Shown: positions 33,001-43,792, counted from the first letter of the stretch. The stretch: 64,000 nucleotides of DNA from Phytopythium helicoides (GCA_024867545.1 JANFNE010000014.1:114937-178936); one strand, 5' to 3'. Program-made: numbers and translations. Notes: generated by a model not told the origin, from the sequence alone.

Positions 33001-35752
33001 ATGACCCGCCGGGTCGTCATTACCGAGACGACGCCGCTAATGGACGCGACGCTGCTGGCGAACGAGCTGCCGCCGGCCGCCGACGGCGCAGTCGGCGGCG
33101 CTAATGACGCGGTGGCGATGCTCAGCGACCCGCTGGCGCTCGATCAGGAGCAGTTCAACTTCACGCGGTGCGCGAGTGTCAAGCAAGGAAGGAAAGAAGG
33201 GAAGGATGGCTTTTCTCTAATGAGTGAGCTCGTGGTGGTGGTCTCAGGTCGTTCGGGTTCATGACGAGTCGAAGGCTGCAGCGGAGATACCGAGGCGTCT
33301 ACAAGAAGGTGCGTGGTGATGGAGGACTTTGCGTTGCTCAGTGGTGCTGGTCGTGAGGCTCATGAGCGGACCGTGGGAGCAGTACTCGTTTGTGTCGCAG
33401 GTGGTCACGTGGGTCATGGTCATCTACATCATGGCGGTGCTCGCGACCTTCTCGTTCGACAACAGCGGTCAGTTCTTGCAGAGCGCGCAGCAGCAGGTTC
33501 TTTGCGCTACCGCGCTATGTCAGCTAACGCCTCTGCCTTCCATGCCAGCCAGCAATTCTCAGACCTACAGCACCTCGGACCTCGTCTTTTACTTCTTCGT
33601 CACGGTCGTGTGCATCTACATCATTGTCAAGATCGCACTCGTGATCCAGTGGCTCGTGTACTGGGTGATCGTCATCGAGATGCTCACATACACTATCACG
33701 GGCAACATCCACGCGCTCTTCGATCTGGACGACACAGTCACGGGCACCGACCGCCAAGTGCGCAATGTGCTGGTCATAGTGCTCATCTGTATCGAGGCCA
33801 TCACGATCATTGTCTACGTCTTCACACACTTCACGTATCCCTGGCTGGTCAAGCAGCAAAAGCTCAATATCACCAACTGGTGGAGCATCAAGCCAGGCAA
33901 GGAGACCAACTCTATTACCTACCGGTCGCTCGCGCGCTTCTACTCCAAGAAGCGTAGCGAGATCAAGTACTGCGGAGGGCTCAATGCGCTTGGTCGCCCG
34001 CATGGGTACGGTATGTGGACCGACACGTCGTACCACGGCGAGCGCTTGACAGGGCAGTGGGAAGATGGAATTCCTATTGGACCCTTCCGCAGCTTCGAGC
34101 ATGGCAGCGGCTACTCGTTTGCCAACATTCGTGTCGGATTTTGCCACAACCGAGCTGAGAAGATTCCGACCGACATTTTCTTCTGGCCAAAGCATACCGA
34201 ATCGGAAGATTTGCACTGGGGTGTTGCGAGTGTCGAGTGCTCCGTGTCGGGCGGTTTCTTCACATTTCTCCCGACGGTCACTCACCTCACCCCATCGTTC
34301 GTTCCCGAGTCTCCACAGAGCGCGAAAGATTGCATCTCTGTGCTTCGTACGCCAACGGATGGAGTGGTGTTTACACACGACGGCACCAAGCCAGTCCCCG
34401 AACCACACGAGACAAAACCAAAGAAGCATCTCCGCCATTTCTTCTTCCACGAGAAATCGGCTCCAGTGCTCGACATTACGGAAAGCGAGGATGAAAAAGA
34501 GGCGCTAGTGCTGCTCCACGGCTACAACTGCTCGCTCAACTACTCAATGAACCGTCTGGCGCAGCTACTGTCGCTTGGCGACTTTCCATCGTACATTCAC
34601 CCGTACGTGTTCAGCTGGCCCAGTGGTGGAGTCCTCGCGTATTTCCAAGGTGCGTGAGATATTCGTTGGCAAAACTGGTAGAAATACATGCGCTCACTCT
34701 CTTACGTATTGCTGCAACAAACAACACAGCTAAGGCTGTCGGCAGTGAGAGCGACCGGACGAGCAATGACTTCCGTCGGTTCATCCAGAGTCTGATTGAT
34801 GCAGGATACAGCAAGCTCAACATTATCAACCACTCGATGGGTGCACGTGTGTTTATGAGCGCATTGAACAAGGGCGTGCTAGATGACCTACTGGTGGTGC
34901 GCGATCTTCTTTGGCTTTGTTTCGAGCTGGGAATGTTGGGTTGTTTTCTCACCACTCGCTGCTCCTACAGCCTGCCGATCCAGCGCTGGCTCGCCGAACC
35001 CAAGGCAAAATTCAGTTATCAACGCTTACGTTCTGCAACCCTGACTATGAGCGGAACGACTTTGCACGCTACGGTGGAGCCTACGACCACGCCCGACAGT
35101 TCTGCGAGCACATCACACTCTACGCAGACAACATGGACGGCGCGCTCTTTTACGTCGAGATTCTGTCAAAGGAGTCGGTGACAGGCCCACTCAACTACTC
35201 GCTCGGAAAGCGCGGGTACATGATGCATCGCGATCCCGCCGAGGCTGGCGTCGCGGGTCGTGCCGACACGGAGTTCCGCAACTGGAGCGCCAAGAATATT
35301 GCTCCGCAGGAAGCTATGGACGAGGCCGTCGCGCTGATCAATCAGCAGGGCAGCTATGAAGGCGTCACGACGTTTGCGTTCAACCGCGCGCGCTCGCAGC
35401 CAGCTGTGGACGAACACGCGTACGGAACGACTCGCGCGGACCTGGCTGAATCAGCGCCGCTGCAGTACCTCGACATGGACGTTATCGACACGACGTGGAT
35501 GGACAACAACGTGCACGCGGTGCGCCACAATTACTTCAACCTCAACCCGACCATCGTACGTGGCGCGTGACGATTTGCCGTAGGGAAGAAGAGTTTCTCT
35601 CTGACTAACTTTTTTTCTCCTAGGTCGACGATCTTCGCCACCTGATCGTGCACAAGAAGCGTGCGAGCTCCCGCCCGGGCCTGCTCAAGACGACGTCGGC
35701 CGAGAACGTCTACATCTTCCTCGTCGCGCCCTCGCACGTCAAGAACAAGTAG
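33001..35752 (+). CDS. Membrane alpha/beta hydrolase (DUF900-like) with MORN-like segment
   Basis: This is a multi-exon gene. The N-terminus (MTRRVVITETTPLMD) precedes four hydrophobic helices at about 33390-33830. A MORN-like stretch follows (GLNALGRPHGYGMW, then YHGERLTGQWEDG, about 33975-34060). The hydrolase domain has ALVLLHGYNCSLNYSMNRLA (about 34505), HPYVFSWPSGG (about 34600), then the nucleophile elbow INHSMGARVFMSAL (about 34830). LYADNMDGALFY comes later (about 35125), and the C-terminus is VDDLRHLIVHKK. Introns that restore the frame are 34650-34729, about 34894-34970 and about 35559-35623 (ending TTTCTCCTAG); one or two more lie at about 33175-33345. The nearest known fold is PF05990, alpha/beta hydrolases of unknown substrate, here anchored in a membrane. 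The start at 33001 is the best ATG but is not certain. Confidence 0.78.
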
Positions 35753-35913
35753 TAGAGACAGCTAAAAAGTGGCGAAAGTTTTGATACGCGAGCGTGAAAC
35801 GCGTTGAACCCGCCCCCTTTGACTCGCTTTCAGTATGGAAATACAAATCTATGCGTGTGTGGGGAGTGAGTCTCCACACACTCGTCATCCGGTCGTCAAG
35901 GCGAGGAGCTACG

Positions 35914-37648
35914 ATGGCGCAAATGGCGCTGGGCGTGGCGGCGGGCGCGCTGGCGCTGCCTGCACGCGACGCAGCGCTCGCCGTGGGCAGCTGGGCGCTG
36001 CTGTTCGCGTTCGCGCGGCTCTTCTTCACGCGCTGGCTGTTCCGCGACTACGAGGTCAAGGCGTGGAGCTCCCGGCTGCTCTTCTCGGCGTCGCTGGCCT
36101 TCTCGCTCAGCATCTTCCAGGGCGTGCTCTTTGAGGTCACGGGCGTCATGCAGCCGGCCTCTCGCCAGTGGGTCTGGCGCGTCGACCTCATCGCCATGAC
36201 CTACCTCATCGTGCTCATCCTGCCGCTCTCGCTCTTCTACGCCGTCGCGAGGGAGTACGGGCTGCACCGCCGCCGCGCGCTGCCAGCTGCGCTCGCCGTC
36301 CTTGCGCTCTATCTCTACGGGTTTTGGAGACTCGGCGGCGTGCTCGAGGCGGATCTACCCCAGCAGCCGGTAGAAGGTGAGCAGGTCTGTGGAGCTGTTG
36401 CGAAATGAGGCGCTGACGTCGAGCCGTGCGTGCAGTCGCGCTGTTCTCGATCCGCAACTTTGTCAGCCGCGTGAGTCTGCTGGGCGTCATGGTCATGGCG
36501 ATCCTCTCGGGATTCGGAGCGGTCAACTGCCCGTACGAGTACCTGTCCGTCTTCTGGCGGCGCATCGCAGAGGAGGACATTGAGTTCCTCGAGAAGCGCC
36601 TGCGTCACAACATCGACATCTTGCTCGCCAAGAAGAAGAGACTCGTGTTCGAGACGCGTGCTGCAGCCACAAGAAGCGTGGAGGAGAGTGCGGGGGCAAA
36701 TATGTCGCTGTTCTCTCGCGTGCTTCGAGTCTTCTCGTCATCGACGAAGGATGGTGCGTGGCTCAATTGCATTACTGTTGTGATTTATCTCGCGTACTCA
36801 TCTTTCCTTGCCTATTGATGCAGTGACAACGTACCTAAAGGGGCTGCAAGCAGAGATTGAGACGCTTGAGAGTCTCAGTCGCGAGCTGTTCCTCGAGATC
36901 CACGACCTCCGCGATACCCAGGAGCGCTCACAGCGCGCTCGCACTTTGCGAGGCCGCGTGTTCAACTTTTTTGGCTACGTGCTGTCAGGGTTCTGTGTGT
37001 ACAAGATGGTCATGAGCACTGTGAACGTGCTCTTCCGGCGCAACCGAGACAAGGACCCGATCACCAATGCTATCGAAAACATTCTGTATGTGTGGCCAAC
37101 TGTCTCACTCTGGGTACGTTTGCTACATCGAGCTGCTTCTGCTGTGGTACATCGACGTGGGAAAACTCACAGTTGTGGTGGTACACAGATCAACGTCCGA
37201 TTCATATCCGAGATGGCGTCACTCGGACTCGTGGGCATCCTCGTGTTTACACAGACGCGCGGGTTCCTGCTCACGATCGTCAAGATCTTCCGCGCGTGGT
37301 CGAGCATTGTGTCGAACAACAGCGTCGTGCTATGGCTTGCGCATCTTATGGGGATGTACTTTGTCTCGTCGTTTGTCCTCATGCGCATGAACCTCAGTCC
37401 AATCCACCGGTATGAAAGTCTCATTGAGAGTGATCTTAATGAGTGGAAACTAACGATGTCATCGTTTCGGCAGACAACGCATTGATGAAGTGCTCGGCGA
37501 CATTGAGTTTGATGTATTCCACCGATACTTTGATATTATGTTCGTTGTGAGTGCGTGTAGCAGCCTCGCACTGCTGGGATTAACCAAGTTCTCGAAAGCC
37601 TCGCGCACTGCCAACAACGACTATGGTGCCCACGACAAGTATCCGTGA
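35914..37648 (+). CDS. GPR89: Golgi pH regulator / GTG-type membrane protein (GPHR)
   Basis: This is the homologue of animal GPR89/GPHR and plant GTG1/2, a multi-pass anion-channel-like protein needed for Golgi acidification in animals and proposed as an abscisic acid receptor in plants. Five exons give an unbroken 488-residue protein: 35914-36376, 36436-36753, 36824-37113, 37189-37409 and 37474-37648. All introns are GT-AG and 59-75 bp long. Diagnostic segments are GVMVMAILSGFGAVNCPYEY (about 36485), EIETLESLSRELFLEIHDL, RVFNFFGYVLSGFCVYKM, EMASLGLVGILVFTQTRGF, and MGMYFVSSFVLMRMNLSP before the last intron. The predicted helices match the family's roughly nine. An ATG upstream at 35794 is in frame, but 35914 begins the conserved part. 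The 3' end converges on SNAPC3, leaving 57 bp. Confidence 0.93.
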
Positions 37649-37705
37649 GTGACAAAGAGTAGGAAGATGAAGCTAGCATTAGCAATATAAATTAATGGAG
37701 CGGGC

Positions 37706-39043
37706 TCATTCTTGGACGTACGGGAACGACTGAAAGTCATTGTACAGGAGCTTTCCGTTCCGATCATAGTGAGCTGCGCGATAGCACCGGTTGCAGAAGA
37801 ACATTGGGCTCGACAAACTCATTCGATCGCCGTAGCTCACAAACTTGGCACTGTAGTGCTGGCAGATGAAGCAATTGCGGAGCGAGCGGTAAAGTGTGTT
37901 GGGAAGTCGCATGGGGAACACTGAAAGCCCTTGGCCCGACGTTGCTGTCGGCAGATCGTCCCACTCGTGCGCCACGCGGACATCACGCAAGCGCAGCAAG
38001 TGCTCGCACTCCCCTTGGTGGATATAGACGCCTGGAACGTCTATTAGCAGCTTCAGATCTCGAAATCGCGTCCTGTGGAGGCTTCGAGGTTGCTCATCGG
38101 CTGCATTTTTGCATCCATATTTGGTCAGTCGGTCAGGCTTGGCCTTCAGCCACGCGCGGATTTGCTCCGAGTAGTCAACTGCAGAGCTGTCGCGCTCATC
38201 CACGTAGAAGTGACCGCCGAAAAAGACCATCTTGGAGATCCGACCATGCTCTCGAAGTCGCTCGTCGTAGGCGCACGCGACCAGGTCAATGACATCCGAC
38301 AGCGACTGCGAGCCACGCACAAGGAACGCCTGCGTCTTTGCCGGGTCTTTCGTCGGATGCAGCACGTCAATCCACATGACGGGATCTCTCTGATCCCCGA
38401 CAGGCAGCACCGGCTTGTCCTCCTCAGTTTTATTGCCTTCTACAGCCGGCGGAGGCGGACGGCGCGCAAACTCAAAGCTGCGCGCCGTGGTCGTGTCGGC
38501 GGCCGACCTCTTCTGCGCGAGCCGCGTCTTCTTCGGCTTGTACAAATCCAGAAACTGCTGCACCCTCGCGCTGGGCGCTCGCTCCGCTCTCAGCTCCTCG
38601 ATATCCGGCAGCGCTCCAAAGATGCTCTGGAAGTCTCCCATGAGCTTTCTGTGTCTCCGCTGGCGCTTCTTGCTCTCGCGCGTGCTGGTCGCTCGCTTCC
38701 GCTGCTTCTTCCGCTCCGCGCTCTCCTCCGCGCTCTCCTCCGCCTCATCGTCGTCCTCCGTCAAAGCCGACGTCGCCAGATCATCGCCCTCGCTCCGGTA
38801 CAATATGGCAGCCACCAGGCGCTGGTACTTGCTCACACGCTCCAAGTACGGCAGCGCCTTCTCGGCCGCCGCCGGCTCCAGCTCGTTCCAGCGCCGCAGC
38901 GCCGCGAGCACCGACGCCTCGACCGCGCGCTCCAGCGGAGGCAACGAGATGTCCTCCACGCTGATGTCAACGTTACCAGCGGCGTCTCCGGCGGCTTCGC
39001 CGGCCTCGAACGCCGGCGGGAAGAGCTCCTCGAACGTCGCCAT
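37706..39043 (-). CDS. SNAPC3: snRNA-activating protein complex subunit 3 (SNAPC3/SNAP50)
   Basis: This single-exon protein of 445 residues is a subunit of SNAPc, which binds the proximal sequence element of snRNA genes and recruits Pol II or Pol III. A lysine/arginine-rich, Glu-rich region (about residues 110-150) precedes the family's C-terminal domain: VFFGGHFYVDERDSSAVDYS (about 275), GVYIHQGECEHLLRLRDVR (about 340) and a terminal zinc-binding region. In that region CFICQHYSAKFV and FFCNRCYRAAHYD supply the Cys/His ligands, and NDFQSFPYVQ closes the protein. The ATG at 39043 (MATFEELFPP) is preferred to a TTG-led extension six codons upstream. The GC-rich coding sequence produces long antisense open frames, which I reject. 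Confidence 0.92.
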   Translation of the reverse strand: MATFEELFPPAFEAGEAAGDAAGNVDISVEDISLPPLERAVEASVLAALRRWNELEPAAAEKALPYLERVSKYQRLVAAILYRSEGDDLATSALTEDDDEAEESAEESAERKKQRKRATSTRESKKRQRRHRKLMGDFQSIFGALPDIEELRAERAPSARVQQFLDLYKPKKTRLAQKRSAADTTTARSFEFARRPPPPAVEGNKTEEDKPVLPVGDQRDPVMWIDVLHPTKDPAKTQAFLVRGSQSLSDVIDLVACAYDERLREHGRISKMVFFGGHFYVDERDSSAVDYSEQIRAWLKAKPDRLTKYGCKNAADEQPRSLHRTRFRDLKLLIDVPGVYIHQGECEHLLRLRDVRVAHEWDDLPTATSGQGLSVFPMRLPNTLYRSLRNCFICQHYSAKFVSYGDRMSLSSPMFFCNRCYRAAHYDRNGKLLYNDFQSFPYVQE

Positions 39044-39665
39044 GATGGCAGGTCGAGGCAAACCTTTGGACTTTCAATTCGTTATTGTGTGTCTGCTTGG
39101 GAGGAGCGATTGGCCACAATGAGCACTTTCTCTGCTTTGATTGGCGGAGATCATACAGCATGCAAGTGGAGCAGCGGCCACCACCTTGACGTGGCCGAGT
39201 GATCTCCATGGCGCGACGCTCGTTAGCTCCTGCCGTGGCTTCGGACTGTGCTTTGCAGCAAATTGAGCCCATGAGCATCACTGATCCAGTGGCTGCCGCC
39301 GTCGACAGCGTCCATTTCTGGCAGACGCAATCGAGGTAGTGTGAGATGGCTACAGCCACGTTGGTCGAGCGCAGCCAGTTCGTCGCGCTCGCGGAGTACG
39401 ACCTCGGACAAACTTGAAGACGCTTCCGTAGTGACTCTCGCTAATATTCACGACTAGATGCGTCATGCGATTCTTCAGCTCAACGTCGGCATCGGCATTG
39501 ACTCATCGCTGTCCGACGACGCGCTCCGGTGGCGGTATCAACGACTGACTGATATGCAGTCGCATCTGTCGTGATTGCCTTGGATAACAGCGTCAACGGG
39601 ATCAGGACATCATTGTGAGGGCAAGTGGTTGAAGCTCTACCAACTACCATTTGTGGATCAATCGC
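39044..39665. other. Intergenic; possible short spliced gene not resolved
   Basis: On the plus strand an ATG at about 39208 opens about 43 codons (MARRSLAPAVASDCALQQIE). It is followed by fragments in other frames (SDKLEDASVVTLANIHD about 39400; LNVGIGIDSSLSDDALRWRY about 39482). GT-AG pairs near 39334-39385 could join the first two, but the result does not match a family I know. It may be a small gene or chance. Confidence 0.25.
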
Positions 39666-40901
39666 CTATGCAGACTTGTCGGCCTCGATGGTCTCGTGCC
39701 AGAGCTTGAGGAAGTCGGGGACGAACGTGCGGCCGAGCGTGAGCCGGAAGCGGTTGTGGTACGTCTCGTCGCCGTACATTTCGCCCGGCAGCAGTAGGAT
39801 GCCGCTCGACTCGACCAGCTTTTCGGCGTACGCAGTCATCGAGCCGCTGCGCAGCTTGACGAACGCCATGGGCGACGCCACGGGCTCGACGTACTCGAAC
39901 AGGTCGGTGTGCTTGGCCATGAACTCCTTGACCAAAACCTTGTTGGTCGCGACAATGTCCAGGCTGCGCTTCAGCACGCGGTCCTTGTTGCGTAGTGCAA
40001 TGAGCGAGAGGATCTCGCTCGGGCCGGCGTTGCAGATGGTCGTGTAGTCCTTGAGCGAGCCGAGCTTTGTCATGAAGGCCTTGTCTTGGCTTGCAATCCA
40101 GCCAAGTCGAACGCCGGGCATGGCAAAGCTCTTGCTCATCCCGCTGAGCGACACGGCCTTCTTGTAGGCAGTGCACGCCGGCGCGAGCTGGAGCTCTGGC
40201 TTACTCTCGATGCCGTGGTACATTTCATCCGAGAAGAGGTACAGGTCATGCTTCTCGCAGAAGGCGATGATCGCTCGCCACTCATCCCGGGTCGGCAGGA
40301 ATCCGGTCGGGTTGTGCGGGAAGTTGACGACCAGCAGCTTGGTGTTGTTGCGAACGAGCTTCTCAAGCTGGTCGACCTCAAACACGAGCTGACCGCTGCT
40401 ATTCTCGACGCAGTTCCACAGCGAGACCTCACACCCGACAGACTCTGCGACAGCCGTCAAGCTCTGGTATGCTGGCGAGACTGCGATGACGTGATCGGAC
40501 GCCGTGAGGAGCGCGTTCATGCTGAGGAAGATACCTTCCTGCGGGACCAGCACGTTGACGAGCTCCGGCGTCAGTGCCGGGGCGTAAAGTTGCTTGGCGA
40601 TCTCCTCTCGCAGCTGCGGCAGCCCCTGGCTCTCGGTGTACATGAGCGTGAGGCTGTCCCAGAGCTGCTTGCACTCGTCGTCGGCCATGGCGAGCACCTC
40701 GCTCATCGACAGCGCCTGGACATCGGAGGCGCACTGCGAATGATTCGTCAAGATCAGTGAGATGAGCTCGACCAGCAACAGATCCGTCAGGTGGTCGAGA
40801 CGCACCGCATTGTAACGAGCCGTGAACTCGTACTTGGCGAAGTATCGCTCGAGCGCAAAGGCCGGAAGACTGCTCACTCCCGCGGTCTTGTGGCTGCCCA
40901 T
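39666..40901 (-). CDS. Class I/II PLP-dependent aminotransferase
   Basis: This is a fold-type I aminotransferase. Exon 1 runs 40901-40806 and exon 2 runs 40733-39666. The 72-bp intron (GTGCGT to TTCGCAG) is a multiple of three and free of stops, so the gene can also be read through. Visible elements are LMYTESQGLPQLREEIAKQL, the conserved NFPHNPTG loop (about 40330), LYLFSDEMYHG (Asp and Tyr contacting PLP, about 40220), SGMSKSFAMPGVRLGW with the Schiff-base lysine (about 40130), and a C-terminal FRLTLGR with the substrate-carboxylate arginine (about 39735). No targeting peptide is obvious with the start at 40901; an in-frame ATG at 41030 would add 43 residues. The amino-acid substrate is not predictable. 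It is divergent from the ankyrin gene at 41267. Confidence 0.88.
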   Translation of the reverse strand: MGSHKTAGVSSLPAFALERYFAKYEFTARYNAVRLDHLTDLLLVELISLILTNHSQCASDVQALSMSEVLAMADDECKQLWDSLTLMYTESQGLPQLREEIAKQLYAPALTPELVNVLVPQEGIFLSMNALLTASDHVIAVSPAYQSLTAVAESVGCEVSLWNCVENSSGQLVFEVDQLEKLVRNNTKLLVVNFPHNPTGFLPTRDEWRAIIAFCEKHDLYLFSDEMYHGIESKPELQLAPACTAYKKAVSLSGMSKSFAMPGVRLGWIASQDKAFMTKLGSLKDYTTICNAGPSEILSLIALRNKDRVLKRSLDIVATNKVLVKEFMAKHTDLFEYVEPVASPMAFVKLRSGSMTAYAEKLVESSGILLLPGEMYGDETYHNRFRLTLGRTFVPDFLKLWHETIEADKSA

Positions 40902-41266
40902 ACTGCTTGTCTCGCCTTGGCTTGGAAATGAAACTGGGTGGTTGGTGGTCGTGGTGCTTGGCAATTTGCAAAGTGAGACTCGACGCTTGCAGTGCTGCCT
41001 CTCCATCGGCGGAACGGCGTCGCTGGTCACTGGAAGGCTTGATTAGACGATCGCGATGAGATGCAGCAAAAGTCTCTATCTTTGTATATACTTCCTTTTG
41101 TATTTTCCTATAACATTTACATACAGTTATCAAGTTCTAATAGACCCAGAATATAATTACCTATGATAATATATATATCCATTTACAGAACCGCCTGATG
41201 GGATGAGCATTTGTTGAGAGGACCATCACTGTACTCTCTACACGCGCCGCTACAAGATCTGACTTC
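40902..41266. promoter_or_regulatory. AT-rich divergent promoter region
   Basis: These 365 bp separate two divergent starts. A strongly AT-rich core at about 41080-41190, with TATATATA-like runs, is unusual beside the GC-rich genes. A TCATTTCCAAGC segment about 30 bp upstream of the aminotransferase ATG resembles the oomycete initiator. Confidence 0.4.
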
Positions 41267-42397
41267 ATGGAGGCGCTGCGCGTGCTGACGGACCGCGCGC
41301 TGCTGCGGCTCGTCTTCAGCTTCGTGCCGACGGCCGAGCAGGCGCTCGCGGCCTTCGAGCGCGACGCGTGGGCGCGCGTCTCGGCGTGGCTCGAGGACGA
41401 CGGAGCGCCGCCCGCGAGCGTCTGGACGTCGCAGCTCTCGACCGTCGCCGTGTTTGTGGACGACCGCGAGGCGCTGGAGCTGATCCTGCACGTCAATTCG
41501 TGTCCGCGGCATGGAGAAATCCCGCACAGGTGGAGGGTTGGGAGGCCCGTGGCGGCTGCGATCCGCTATCGATGCACCAAGTCGCTGCAGTGGATCGCCG
41601 ACAGACTTGACCACTACGGGGACCCGTGGCGAGACAACCCGCTCCTCATTCGCGCGGCGATCGCCACGAGAGATGTTGAGGCCATGACGTGGCTGCTTGC
41701 CAACGTCCCGCGCAAGGACCTGCGTTTAACGCCTGAACTGGTGGACGACGCGGCCGAGGAAGGACACCTAGACGTCGTCCGCTGGATCCACGATCATCGC
41801 TTCAACGACGCCTTCTCCACTCGGACGATGGACGTGGCGGCTGGAGCAGGGAGAATGGATGTCGTGCAGTTTCTTTCCGACTCCCGTCGCGAAGGTTGCA
41901 CAACAGAAGCCATGGACCGAGCTGCGACCGCTGGCTTTCTCGAAATCGTCAAATTCCTCCACAATCATCGACGAGAAGGATGCACCACGCAGGCGATGGA
42001 CGGCGCGGCAAAGTACGGCCACATCGAAATCGTGCGGTTTCTCCACTATCAACGGCGTGAGGGGTGCTCTCCTGCGGCGCTCAACTACGCCGCCACCAAC
42101 GGCCACTTTACGGTCCTCAAGTTTCTCGTGGAACACCGCGCAGAAGGATGTCTGTTCGAAGCGCGGAATTGCTCGCTGCTGCGGGGCTTTAAAGAACAAG
42201 CAGACTTTTTGTCGTCACGAATCAAGGGTGACTTGATGTTGTGCAGCGTTCGAATGCACGCGACTCCGTCGTGGATACATCCTCGCCGCCGATGCCAGGT
42301 CACTCGAGCCACATCTGATCGTGCTCTCAGCGACGACGACAACGACATTGATTCTACCTTCCCATGGTGCCCCTCGCTCGCAGGCTGTCTAAAGTAG
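41267..42397 (+). CDS. Ankyrin-repeat protein, copy 1
   Basis: This is an intact 376-residue single-exon protein. A conserved N-terminal helix (VLTDRALLRLVFSF, residues about 6-19), possibly a vestigial F-box-like motif, precedes ankyrin repeats from about residue 130 to 310. Each repeat follows the pattern AA-x-x-GHLDVVRWIH ... REGCT, with the oomycete-typical EGC signature between repeats. The last 55 residues lack repeats and end in a Ser/Asp-rich tail. The family mediates protein binding; no catalytic domain is present. It is one of three related genes in 3.6 kb. Confidence 0.85.
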   Translation: MEALRVLTDRALLRLVFSFVPTAEQALAAFERDAWARVSAWLEDDGAPPASVWTSQLSTVAVFVDDREALELILHVNSCPRHGEIPHRWRVGRPVAAAIRYRCTKSLQWIADRLDHYGDPWRDNPLLIRAAIATRDVEAMTWLLANVPRKDLRLTPELVDDAAEEGHLDVVRWIHDHRFNDAFSTRTMDVAAGAGRMDVVQFLSDSRREGCTTEAMDRAATAGFLEIVKFLHNHRREGCTTQAMDGAAKYGHIEIVRFLHYQRREGCSPAALNYAATNGHFTVLKFLVEHRAEGCLFEARNCSLLRGFKEQADFLSSRIKGDLMLCSVRMHATPSWIHPRRRCQVTRATSDRALSDDDNDIDSTFPWCPSLAGCLK

Positions 42398-42460
42398 CTG
42401 GGTTTTTGCGCTCCAAAAGTTATGCAAGTGTTGACTACAAAGCACAAGTCGGTTCAATAG

Positions 42461-43651
42461 CTACACACTGAGTTGTACACACCTCACCGTATTCAGTTGT
42501 TCTCGCTGAAGAGTGCGACGACGAGACCTCCTGGAAGCGCCAAGCCAGTGGAAGCGAAGAAAACGCAACCATATATTTTCAGCCCGCAAGTTTGGCACAA
42601 GGGCCAAAGCCACTTGTTGCTGCCGCTCGCATCGTCGTGCCCCGTGCGAGTCATGGCGCTTGGTGCTGCAACTCCACACATTTTCTGCCAGCACTCCGGT
42701 CAAGTAGTTGGCAACCTTTGTGTGCTTGTTCTTGGCTGCGCGCTTTCGAGCCTGAAAAATGCAGCCACGTGTCGATAACCTGACCAATGCTTGGACACCC
42801 TGCAGCTGGCCGTTTCCTGCAGCTTCTTCCAGCGCGCCTTCGTACGGCCCTTCACTTCGATTCTCAGCTAGGAACTTCACAACATCTACGTGCCCAAATA
42901 CCGCCGCAGCCCCCATCGCCACTGACGTGCATCCTTCCGTGCGGTTTTCGTGCAGGAACCGGACGACATCCAGGTGCCCATTTGAGGCAGCAGAGTCCAT
43001 TGCATTGGAAGTGCAGCCCTCGTGTCGCTCGTTGTGCAGGAACTTCACAATCTCCAAGTGCCCTGCACTTGCTGCAGCGTCCATGGCGGCGCTATTGAAC
43101 CCGTCGTATCCATGTGAATGGAACCACTTCACCACTGCCAAATTCCCGCGAGTAGCAGCCTGGCAGATCACCCACGGTCGAAGTCTCACAAGCTGCCTCG
43201 GAGCGTTCCTCTCGAGCCACTCGACGACCTCAGCACGGACATCATGGAACGCGCAAAAGGTCGGCAAGCTTTTCTCAAACTCGTACGCCTCCATGTCGAG
43301 ATGCAGTGACAGCCACTCGAGCACTTGAATCTGCTCCATGACCACCGCGCAGCGCACCACTTCGTAAAACTTGAGCTGCTCGTCCTCCTCATGCTCTGGC
43401 ATCTTGGACAGCTGCAGTATCCTCGCAAGCATGCCGATGTCCCCTCGGATGATGGCGAGCTGCGGGATGAGCCCTCGCAGCTTGGGATACTCGCTCTCAG
43501 GATCCGTTTGGCAGCTCTGGGGCAGCTCGGCGAAGCTGCGCACCACAAACTCGCCCACGACGAAGGGCAGACCGCCCATGAAGCTCGCGATGTGCCGCAG
43601 CAGGCCTCGCTGCGTCAGCACCTTCATGGCCGCCGCGCCCTCGTCCGCCAT
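42461..43651 (-). CDS. Ankyrin-repeat protein, copy 2
   Basis: This is an intact 396-residue single-exon protein. It opens with MADEGAAAMKVLTQRGLLRHIASF, close to copies 1 and 3, and carries VVGEF shortly after, as copy 3 does. Ankyrin repeats span about residues 165-310 (GHLEIVKFLHNERHEGCTSN and relatives). The tail of about 75 residues is basic and lacks repeats. It is convergent with copy 1 (63 bp apart) and divergent from copy 3 (141 bp between starts), so copies 2 and 3 share a very short bidirectional promoter. Confidence 0.85.
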   Translation of the reverse strand: MADEGAAAMKVLTQRGLLRHIASFMGGLPFVVGEFVVRSFAELPQSCQTDPESEYPKLRGLIPQLAIIRGDIGMLARILQLSKMPEHEEDEQLKFYEVVRCAVVMEQIQVLEWLSLHLDMEAYEFEKSLPTFCAFHDVRAEVVEWLERNAPRQLVRLRPWVICQAATRGNLAVVKWFHSHGYDGFNSAAMDAAASAGHLEIVKFLHNERHEGCTSNAMDSAASNGHLDVVRFLHENRTEGCTSVAMGAAAVFGHVDVVKFLAENRSEGPYEGALEEAAGNGQLQGVQALVRLSTRGCIFQARKRAAKNKHTKVANYLTGVLAENVWSCSTKRHDSHGARRCERQQQVALALVPNLRAENIWLRFLRFHWLGASRRSRRRTLQREQLNTVRCVQLSV

Positions 43652-43792
43652 GTCGCCGTCGGGCTGCTCGACGTTTGGCTTCTTGGCGACTGGAGGAAGA
43701 AAAGTGATGGCTTCACGATTGCCTGATCATGATTTCTGTGTTGCGGGCGATTCATTGTCTCTGGTCACTTTTCCGAGACGATCCGGGAGCTC

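Noticed and set aside
38075..39202. Long plus-strand open frame opposite SNAPC3
   Set aside because: It is antisense to a clear, conserved gene; the Arg/Leu-rich composition is typical of GC-rich shadow frames.
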